Origin: Thraustochytrium sp. TN22
Taxonomy: Eukaryota > Sar > Bigyra > Thraustochytrida > Thraustochytriidae
DNA length: 64,000 nt
Direction of reading: 5' to 3'
Assembly: GCA_013306675.1 (NCBI GenBank)
Contig: JABLUY010000054.1
Span: 96,797-160,796, forward strand
The notes beneath the pieces are model-generated. The model saw nothing but the letters and a program-made list of their open reading frames with translations, was not told the origin of the DNA and did no database searches. Below are positions 18,430-26,860 of the stretch, piece by piece. The translations under genes and the position numbers were made by a program. The first letter of the stretch is position 1, and every line of letters begins with the position of its first letter.

Positions 18430-20764
18430 CGCGAGCTTGCGAGCAAGCGAGCTGGCAATCGCCAGGCCGAGGCGGCGCCAGCGACCGGGAGCTGGCCGCG
18501 GCGAGGGATCTGTGCCGTGGGAGGCACATCGTCACGGCGCCGAGGGTGGCGGAGCTGCACGGCGAGCCCGACGTGGCCGCCCGGCAGCTGGCTGGTACCG
18601 GTAGCACCGGTGGTCCGGCGGCCGGAGTCGCCAGCCCGGCCGCACGAGGCGGGTCCAGCCGGCCGGCCGCCTGGGCTCCTGCCAGCGGCGGGCTGGCTGG
18701 CCGAACTTGAGGCGAGGCCACGGATGCGAGCAGGCGCGAACTGTTTCCGACGCTTGGTCTTACGACTCGGAGCCGGCTGGCGGCGCGCTCGCCTCGAGAG
18801 TCGAGACCACCACTGCACTGCACTGTGCAGCCACTGCGGTGGCAGGCAGCTAGCCTGAGCTAGCCGTGGGCCGCCTGGTGCAGCGGGGCCTTCAAGTTGG
18901 CAGCGCCGCGCGGCAGCGGGCTGTCCGGCGGCGGTCAGTCCGCTGTCCTGGCGTGCGGGCCGTGCGGGCAACTCCAAGCCTGCAAGCAGTGCACGGGTGA
19001 TGGCTCATCATGGCAGGCACTTGCCAATGCCAACCAACTTGAAGCAGCGAGGCTGGGATCAGTGAGCTAGCGGCCAGCTGAGGACTCGGACCCCGCGGCA
19101 GCGGCCGCTGCAAAAGCCGCACCGCGCCGTTTTGAAAACCTGCGCGGTCAGTCCGAGCGAGCGGGTGGTTCAAGACGTCGAGGAGCCCGCCGCGGAGGCC
19201 CGCGGAGCGCGGCCTGAGTGAGGATGCTGGCGAGCGTCTCCGACAGCTTGCGAGAGGCGCGGCCAGCCGACCTGAGCTCGAGGCCAAGGCACCGCAGCGA
19301 GCCGCGCGTCGCGTCAGAGCGTTCACATGGGCAAGAGGCAAGGCGGAAACGCCCCCTCACAAGCTTGGCTTGGATTCTGCGGTCACGGTCACGGTCACGG
19401 CCAGCCCGCAGCCTAGTGCCAGGATTGTCCCACCTGTTCTTTAGAACATGAAACTTGTGTGGTAGGAACGGAACACCAAGAACGGCGGCCGACCATCAAG
19501 GCGGCGGCGCGCGGCGGCGAACTTGAAGCTTTCGAGCGCCGTGCTTGTGGTGGCAACAAAGCAACACACTGTGGCTTGACAGTGATCATGATGAATGGAC
19601 GACTCACTTCGGCGCCTCGCACGTGTGCATGCAAGGCTGGTGGCTGGCCTTTGAGAGAGGGAGGGCGGGCCCAGCAAAACGCGCACGAGCTGCTGCTGGC
19701 AGTGCTGCATTCGTGTTCCGACACGACTCCAAAGAGCGAAGGTTTGCCTCTTCATTGCATTGCACGCGGCCACTGCCGGCCGCCATTGGTTACGAGCACC
19801 GGAGTTCCCGTCATGGGGCCCGCGAAAGAGCCGTGGCGGCGTTCTGCAACTTCAAGTTCTACTTTTTTTCATCTTGCTCCGAGTCCGTGTGGCCGACAAA
19901 AACGCGCAAAAAGGCCGGCCTGCACGTCGCGCGCGGTGTTGCGCTGCGCCGCCGCTGCGCGTGCAGCGGTGCGAGCGAGGCCCGTGCTCACTCGCTCGTT
20001 GCAGCGCGCTCACTCGCTCGTCCAAGTACGCACTGCAGCCCGGCAGCCTGAGCCGCTCCCTCGCCCCCTCTCACGCCGTCTGTCCCCCCGCAGTGCACTG
20101 CAAGCGGTGCTCGCTCGCGCCTTCAGGCGCGCTCAGGCCGGCAGGCCGGCAGGCAGGCAGGCCGCAGGCGGCCGCCCGTGATCACTCGCTCGCCCGGCAT
20201 GGCCGGCACGCCGTCCATTGCTGCGTCCCTCGCTGGCCTCGGCGGCGCGCACTCCACGAGCCCAAAGCGCTCGCTCGTTCAACCTCGTTGAACGGGCGCC
20301 AGTAGGCTGCGGCGCGTGCAGGCGCAAAGACGGCGCGCGCCCCCGGGTGCGGGCTCCGGCGCCGGCGGCGACGCGCGCGGCGCGCGGCCGGTGGGGGTCA
20401 GGGCGCGCCTTCTGCGCTGGGCGCGCGCAGTCGAGTCCAAGGCAAGTCCATCTCGCGGCCACGGACCTGCTCGACTCGGACTCGGACGCTAGGTAGGCGA
20501 CGCGCGCAGGCGCGGCCGGCAAACTCGCTTCCGGGTCCTGCGCGCGCGGGCGTGGGCGACGCCGCGGCGGCCGCAGGGGCGCTCGCGGGCGGCGCGCGGC
20601 GGCGGTCGCGGAGGCGCGCGCGAGGAGGCAGGCCAGCCAGCCAGCCTGCCAGCCTGCCAGCCGGCCGGGCGGGGCGGGCGGGCGGGTGTGCGGCGGCGGC
20701 GCGCGGCGTTGCGGCCCTACATACCTTTCCGCGCGCGTGAGCGACGCGTACGAGCGCAGAGAAA
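18036..20764. promoter_or_regulatory. Long divergent intergenic region with tetramer repeats
   Basis: 2.7 kb between two divergent genes. Open frames on both strands look like GC-driven noise; none is convincing. Repeats: TGCC tetramers at 18106-18133 (GGCA on the sense strand, ~71 nt before the minus-strand ATG), (GGCA)n at 18395-18430, three GGTCAC copies near 19380-19400, CTCACTCGCTCG copies near 19990-20025, mixed GGCA at 20136-20163, and GGCA/CCAG tetramers at 20626-20662, ~100 nt before the myosin ATG. Confidence 0.5.
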
Positions 20765-23700
20765 ATGGGGTCGTTTGAAAAGGGCGAGTACGTGTTCATC
20801 CCGGATGAGGAGCACTGCTACGTGCCGGCGCAGGTGACGACGGCGTTCCAGGCCGGCAAGGCCGGCGTCGTGTCGCTGGTGTCGAGCGGGCGCCAGGTGC
20901 GCATCACGGGCGCGATGAGCGCCAAGGTGGTGCGCATGGACAAGCAGAGCCTGCGGCGGTGGCCCGACATGGTGGTGCTGAAGCAGCTGGACAACGCGGC
21001 GCTCCTGCACAACATTCGCGAGCGGTACAAGCACGACGAGATCTACACGAGCATCGGGTCGATCCTCATCAGCGTGAACCCGTACAAGCTGGTGATGGAG
21101 CTCTTCAACCAGGACGTCCTGGACCGGTACATGCAGAGCGGGTCGGCGCTGAGCTCCATGGACCCGCACATTTACGGCATCGCGGAGCACGCGTACGTAA
21201 GCATGATGGAGGATGACGTGGACCAGAGCTGCATCATCACGGGCGAGTCGGGCGCCGGCAAGACCGAGGCGACCAAGCTGTTCCTGGCGTATATTGCGGA
21301 GCGCAGCCGGCGTCAGCGGCGCGAGCGCAGCATGTCCGCGGATGAGCAGGAGCAGGCGTCGGCGCTCAACGTGCCGCTGCGCGAGCAGATCCTCGAGGCC
21401 AACCCGCTCATGGAGGCCTTTGGCAACGCCAAGACGGTGCGCAACAACAACTCGTCGCGCTTCGGCAAGCTCATCGACGTCAAGTTCGCGCACCGGCTGG
21501 GCTGCGTGGCGGGCGGCGAGATCACCAACTACCTGCTCGAGAAGAGCCGCGTCGTGAGCCACCTCGAGGGCGAGCGCAGCTATCATGTGTTTTACCAGCT
21601 GTGCGCCGCCGCCACGCGGAGCTACGCCGACTACAAGGACAAGTACGGCCTCATGGACGCCACCGAGTTCTACTACCTGAACCAGTCGCAGACGCCGTCC
21701 ACCATGGTGGACGACATGGACGACGCCTCTCTGTGGGAGGAGACCTCGCGCGCCATGAAGTCGCTCCACGTGACCGACGAGCAAAAGGAGGATGTCATCC
21801 GCGTGCTGGCCGGCATTCTCCACCTGGGCAACATCGAGTTCGAGCCCATCAGCGCCAAGTCGGACTTTGCCAAGGTCAAGAACCGCGCCTCGCTCGAGCA
21901 GGCGGCCTACCTCTTCGGCGTCGACGTGGAGGCGCTGGAGCGCGGCCTGCTCACGCGCGACATCTCGAACCGCGTCGAGCGCGTCATCCAGAAGCACAAC
22001 GTCCGCGAGGCCAACGACTCGCGCGACGCCCTCGCCAAGCACACGTACTCGCGCCTCTTCAACTGGCTCACGGGCTGCATCAACGCGGCGCTGCGCAGCC
22101 GCATGGACCGCGTCAGCTACGACGACGTCCGCACCATCTCGGTGCTGGATATCTTCGGCTTTGAGTCCTTCACGGTGAACTCCTTCGAGCAGCTGTGCAT
22201 CAACTACTGCAACGAGAAGCTCCAGGGCTTTTTCAACGACCACATCTTCAAGCTTGAACAGGAGGAGTACCGCCGCGAGGAGATCGACGTCACCCAGATC
22301 GGCTTCTCCGACAACCAGGGCGTCATCGCGGCCATTGACCACCGCTCCGAGGGCATCTTTGCCATCTGCGACGACGAGGTCAACCTGCTGCGCGGCACGG
22401 ACGACGGCTTCCTCAACAAGGTGCGCTCGGCCGCCAAGCAGGCTGCCAAGAAGGCGGAGCAGTTCGAGGCCGAGCAGGCGGCGCGCATCGCCGCCGGCCT
22501 GGCGCGGCCCGCGCTGACCGACGGCGACGCCGCAGAAGAGGACGAGCCCTCGGACGCCGGCGCCGCCAAGGGCCCGCGCAAGGGCAGCCTGCACAGCCTG
22601 CGCAAGATGAGCCGCGCCGCCGGCGCCATGCTGCGCGGCGCGGCCGGCGGCTCGGCGGCCGTGGCGGACTCCGGCAAGGTCGTGCTCAAGGAGCCCAACG
22701 TCAAGGAGATGCGCTCCAACCCGAACGCGCGGTCCTCCTTCATCGTCGTCCACTTTGCCGGCGAGGTCATGTACAACACTGTGGGCTTCCTCGAGAAGAA
22801 CCGCGACACGCTGCGCAACGACCTGGTCGAGGTCATCAACTCGACGGAGGTGGACCTGGTCAGGGAGCTCTTCGAGGTGGACGACATCCCCACCAACGGC
22901 GGCGGCAGCGCGCGCAAGGCCAAGGTGAACCGCAAGACGCTCGGCCGCAAGTTCCAGGAGCAGCTCGACGCCCTCATGCTGCGCCTCAACGTGACGGAGC
23001 CCCACTTTGTGCGCACCATCAAGCCCAACTCGCAAAAGGTGCCGGACTTCTTCGAGGCGCCCCTCGTGCTCGATCAGCTGCGCTACGCCGGCCTGCTCGA
23101 GGTGTGCCGCATCCGCCAAATGGGCTACCCGATCCGCAAGGACCACGACGACTTTTTCCACCTCTTCCGCTGCATCCGCCCGGACGCCGCCGACGTCTTC
23201 GAGCTCATCCAGCTGCTCCACGCCGACGGCGCGCTCTACGGCACCGAGTGGCAGCGCGGCAAGACCAAGATGTTCATGCGCGCCGCCCAGTACGACCGCC
23301 TCACCAACCTGCGCGAGGACGCGCTGCGCGGCGTCGTCACGCTCATGCAGCGCACCGTGCGCGGCTACGTGGCCCGCACCCGCTACCGGCGCGTGCGCGA
23401 CGCCTTCAAGGACCTCGAGCGCGGCATCGCCAAGCGCGACCGCTCCATCCTCGAGGTGGCCATCCCCTTCGCCGCCTCCCTTCCCAACGCCGGTCGCAAT
23501 GTGGCGCTCATCGAGCGCTCGCGCCGTGTGCTGGCGGAGATCAAGCAGGAGGATGAGCTCCTGGCCGCGCTCGAGCTGGCCGTCGAGGCGCGCGACGTCG
23601 ACGCGCTCCCGGGCCTGGTCGAGTCGGCCGAGCGCATGAACGTGGCGGACCGCCCCATCGTGGACCGTGCCTGCCGCCTGCTGGACGAGTACCACGAGCA

Positions 23701-26596
23701 GCAGGCCGCCACGACGGCGCTGCAGCGCGCCATCGAGTCCCGCGACCTCGCGGCGCTGGCCGCCGCTTTGGCTGTCGCCGACAAGCTGGGCCTCGGCGCT
23801 TCCAACGAGGCGCGCACGGCGCGCGCACTCCTGGACCGCCTCGAGGAGCAGACGCGCCTCGTCGAGGAGCTCGAGGACGCCATCGCGCGCAAGGACGTGC
23901 GCGCCATGGAGGATCTCGTGCAGGCGCTCGTGGACCTGGGCGCCGGCGACCACGAGGCCGTCAAGGAGGCGCAGCGCCTCACCAAGAAGATCGCGCAGGA
24001 GTCCAAGGCGCGCAAGGAGGCGCTCGCGCGCCTCGAGCGCGACGCGCGCGATGCCATCCAGAGCCGCGACCTGGAGCAGCTCGACGCCGTGCGCATCCGC
24101 ATCGCTGAGCTCGGCGCCAAGGGCGAGCCCTTTGATGAGGTGCTGCGCCTGCGCGAGGAGCTCCAGGAGCGCCACGGCATCCTGCACCGCCTCACCATCG
24201 AGATGGGCCTCCTCGGCAGCCGCTCGCGCAACCTCGACGGCATCGAGGAGGAGGACCTCGACCCGCTCCTGGACGCCCTGCAGACCGCGCGCTCCCACGG
24301 CTTCAACGAGGACAACGAGCCCGAGGTCAAGGCGGCCTCCGACTTTTTTGCGCGCATGCAGCGCCAGCTCCAGGTGCAGCAGCAGTTGCGTGACGCGCTC
24401 GAGGAGAACACCTTCCCGGCGCTCCTCGCCGCCCTTCTCGCCGCGCAGAGCCTCGGCATGGAGACGGCCGACGCGCGCAAGGTCGCCGCCGAGGTGCGCC
24501 AGCTCGACCGCATCCGCATGGCGCTCGACCGCCTCGACACGCGCCGCGCGCGCGAGCAGCGCGCCGCCCTTCTGCGCTACGCCACGCCCGAGGAGCGCGA
24601 CGAGCTCGATCGCGACCGCATCCAGAACATGGACTCGGACGAGTACGAGGAGCTCAAGGCGGACGCGGAGGCCAACCACGGCGACCGCTTCCAGCTCAAG
24701 AACTTTTGGCGCCTGCGCGCCGACGAGGACTACGTCGAGAACCTGGCGCCCAGCGAGCGCAACCGCGAGGCTGACATGAAGCTCTGGTCCTCGCGCAACG
24801 TCATTCCCAAGTCGCTCACCGAGCTCGACGAGGACCAGGAGGTCATCGCGCTGCGCGTCAACCACGCGCTCCTCCAATTCTGCGGCGACATGGGCGGCAC
24901 GCACTCGGCCAGCCTCATGCAGTACATAGTCGTGCGCGGCCTCGAGGACCCGCGCATCGGCGACGAGGTCATCGTGCAGATTGTCAAGCACCTGCGCGGC
25001 AACGTCATCCCGCAGAGCGAGCACAACGCCTGGCTCCTGCTGTGCGCCGTCACCAAGTACTTTGGCCCGTCCGAGCACCTCGCGCCCTTCTTCGTGAACT
25101 TCCTCCTGGAGAACCGCTCGCGCCCCAGCCTCATTGGCAACTTCGCGCGCCTCTGCCTGGCCCAGACCGGCCCGTCCATGGCGCTCGGCCCCTCGCTCTT
25201 CAAGCCGTCCACCGACGAACTCGCGCAGTACAGGCAGCGTCCGCCCGTGCTCATGTCCATCAACATCGTGGACGGCACCACTGTGACGCTCCCGTGCAGC
25301 CCGGACCAGCGCATCGAGAGCATCCACAAGCTCGTGCGTGCCAAGACCGGCATCCTCGACGCCGTGCACCGCCCGGCCTACGCCATCTTCATCAAGGACA
25401 CCTCGCAGACGTCCAACGATGACCTGCGCGACCGCCTCATCAAGTTCTTCAAGTACTACAACACCTCCAAGCTCGCGCACATCGAGACCTTTGTGTCGTT
25501 TTGGCGCGGTCGCGAGGACGAGCTCTTCCGCCTCCTGCGCGACAAGTACGGCGAGGAGCCCAGCAAGTTGCACAGCGAGACTGCCAGCGTCGGCAGCTCC
25601 ACGCGCGCCTCCACGCGGTCCGTCGGCATGCGCATGCCTATCACGGCGGCGCGCGCCGCCACCAGGCTCATGCGCGTCAACCACGTGCCGCCCAAGGCCG
25701 GCCCGCCGCCGCAGGCTGCCTGGCCGCTGCCCTACTGGGTGTACCCGGGCGCCGTGTACCAGAACTTGGCCAAGCAGGAGCGCGAGCCGCAGTTCTTTTT
25801 CAAGCGCCGCTTCATCCCGGACAAGGGCCGTGCCGACATGCAGCTCTTCCAGCAGGTCAAGATGGACGTCGAGTCCGGCCTCCTCACCATCACCAGCCTG
25901 CAGGACGTCGCCGAGCTCGCGGCCATTGCCGTTGCGCTCGAGAGCGAGACCAGCCTCGACATGAGCGATCCGGACGAGCTCCTCGACGCGGACCTTGGCC
26001 GCTTCATCCCGAGCACCTGGCTGCGCGACCACTCCGCCGAGTCCATCGCCGTCACCATCGCCAACGAGGTCGACCTCGGCTCGGCGGGGCCCCAGCAGCT
26101 GCGCCAGCGCTACGTCGACATTGCCTCCACCGCGCCGGCGTTCGGCATGGCGCTCTTTTACGCGACGCGCGGCGACACGGACAGCAACGCGCAGTACGTC
26201 ATTGGCGTGGACCAGCGCGGCGTGCACATCCTCGACTCGCAGCGCTCCACCATCGTGCGCTCCTTCCCCCTCAAGGCCATCAAGAAGTTCGGCGCCACCT
26301 CGTCGGTCTTCTGGATGAAGGTCAAGAAGAGCGCGCTCAAGCAGACGGAGCGCGACTCGCGCCGCTTCGGTGGCGTCAAGCCCAAGGACATCAAGGGCGA
26401 GACCGCTGGCGCGGCCGGCGGCGGCTTCTCCTTTTTGCGCAAGGATGGCTTCGACGTCGTCCTCAACACGCTCCAGGCGTGGGAGATTTACGACATCATC
26501 TTCGATCTGCGCAAGGTTCAGACCGCCAAGGACCAGGCCGCGCTCGCGCAGGCCCCGGCTGCGACCCCTCTCCGTGCCCGCAGTGTGCGTGTCTAA
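20765..26596 (+). CDS. Unconventional myosin with MyTH4-FERM tail
   Basis: 1943 residues in one uninterrupted exon from the ATG at 20765. The motor domain has the P-loop GESGAGKT (160-167), switch I NNNSSRFG (227-234) and switch II DIFGFE (462-467). The family-typical LRYAGLLEV is present. An insert of about 80 residues, basic and Ser-rich (KKGPRKGS-like composition, about 557-639), occupies the actin-binding loop 2 region. One IQ-type motif follows (about 860-885). Then come six or so degenerate helical repeats of roughly 45 residues built around an AI..RD...L pattern (about 885-1280), a MyTH4 domain (about 1300-1475) and a FERM domain (about 1480-1935). MyTH4-FERM myosins carry membrane or microtubule-linked cargo and build actin protrusions; ATPase residues look intact. 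The class is not assigned. Confidence 0.93.
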   Translation: MGSFEKGEYVFIPDEEHCYVPAQVTTAFQAGKAGVVSLVSSGRQVRITGAMSAKVVRMDKQSLRRWPDMVVLKQLDNAALLHNIRERYKHDEIYTSIGSILISVNPYKLVMELFNQDVLDRYMQSGSALSSMDPHIYGIAEHAYVSMMEDDVDQSCIITGESGAGKTEATKLFLAYIAERSRRQRRERSMSADEQEQASALNVPLREQILEANPLMEAFGNAKTVRNNNSSRFGKLIDVKFAHRLGCVAGGEITNYLLEKSRVVSHLEGERSYHVFYQLCAAATRSYADYKDKYGLMDATEFYYLNQSQTPSTMVDDMDDASLWEETSRAMKSLHVTDEQKEDVIRVLAGILHLGNIEFEPISAKSDFAKVKNRASLEQAAYLFGVDVEALERGLLTRDISNRVERVIQKHNVREANDSRDALAKHTYSRLFNWLTGCINAALRSRMDRVSYDDVRTISVLDIFGFESFTVNSFEQLCINYCNEKLQGFFNDHIFKLEQEEYRREEIDVTQIGFSDNQGVIAAIDHRSEGIFAICDDEVNLLRGTDDGFLNKVRSAAKQAAKKAEQFEAEQAARIAAGLARPALTDGDAAEEDEPSDAGAAKGPRKGSLHSLRKMSRAAGAMLRGAAGGSAAVADSGKVVLKEPNVKEMRSNPNARSSFIVVHFAGEVMYNTVGFLEKNRDTLRNDLVEVINSTEVDLVRELFEVDDIPTNGGGSARKAKVNRKTLGRKFQEQLDALMLRLNVTEPHFVRTIKPNSQKVPDFFEAPLVLDQLRYAGLLEVCRIRQMGYPIRKDHDDFFHLFRCIRPDAADVFELIQLLHADGALYGTEWQRGKTKMFMRAAQYDRLTNLREDALRGVVTLMQRTVRGYVARTRYRRVRDAFKDLERGIAKRDRSILEVAIPFAASLPNAGRNVALIERSRRVLAEIKQEDELLAALELAVEARDVDALPGLVESAERMNVADRPIVDRACRLLDEYHEQQAATTALQRAIESRDLAALAAALAVADKLGLGASNEARTARALLDRLEEQTRLVEELEDAIARKDVRAMEDLVQALVDLGAGDHEAVKEAQRLTKKIAQESKARKEALARLERDARDAIQSRDLEQLDAVRIRIAELGAKGEPFDEVLRLREELQERHGILHRLTIEMGLLGSRSRNLDGIEEEDLDPLLDALQTARSHGFNEDNEPEVKAASDFFARMQRQLQVQQQLRDALEENTFPALLAALLAAQSLGMETADARKVAAEVRQLDRIRMALDRLDTRRAREQRAALLRYATPEERDELDRDRIQNMDSDEYEELKADAEANHGDRFQLKNFWRLRADEDYVENLAPSERNREADMKLWSSRNVIPKSLTELDEDQEVIALRVNHALLQFCGDMGGTHSASLMQYIVVRGLEDPRIGDEVIVQIVKHLRGNVIPQSEHNAWLLLCAVTKYFGPSEHLAPFFVNFLLENRSRPSLIGNFARLCLAQTGPSMALGPSLFKPSTDELAQYRQRPPVLMSINIVDGTTVTLPCSPDQRIESIHKLVRAKTGILDAVHRPAYAIFIKDTSQTSNDDLRDRLIKFFKYYNTSKLAHIETFVSFWRGREDELFRLLRDKYGEEPSKLHSETASVGSSTRASTRSVGMRMPITAARAATRLMRVNHVPPKAGPPPQAAWPLPYWVYPGAVYQNLAKQEREPQFFFKRRFIPDKGRADMQLFQQVKMDVESGLLTITSLQDVAELAAIAVALESETSLDMSDPDELLDADLGRFIPSTWLRDHSAESIAVTIANEVDLGSAGPQQLRQRYVDIASTAPAFGMALFYATRGDTDSNAQYVIGVDQRGVHILDSQRSTIVRSFPLKAIKKFGATSSVFWMKVKKSALKQTERDSRRFGGVKPKDIKGETAGAAGGGFSFLRKDGFDVVLNTLQAWEIYDIIFDLRKVQTAKDQAALAQAPAATPLRARSVRV

Positions 26597-26860
26597 ACAT
26601 ACGCAAACGCACGTACGCAAACGTCCACAAAAGTGTAGTAAAAGCAGCATACCCATCAGCACAGCACAGCACGCTGCTGCTGTTGCAGCTGCAGCTGCAA
26701 CGGTGATGAGATGAGATGAGATGAGATGAGACGAGAGAGACCACACACAAACAAGAGCAACTGCATGCACAAGATCATAAAACCCAGCATAGCAGCAGAA
26801 ATCACCGTTCATTCTGTTTCATCGCAATCGTTTGCACGCAAACCATCATCTTGTGTGTTG
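26597..26860. repeat. Convergent gap with (ATGAG)n
   Basis: A 264-nt AT-richer gap between the myosin (+) and JmjC (-) stop codons. It contains CAG/CTGCAG-rich sequence near 26660-26700 and five to six ATGAG copies at about 26704-26730. Confidence 0.6.

Noticed and set aside
20717-26812. 2031-codon open frame antisense to the myosin gene
   Set aside because: GC-rich third codon positions in the myosin gene remove stops from the opposite strand. The translation is low-complexity Leu/Val/Arg/Asp with no known motif, and the myosin strand has full homology.
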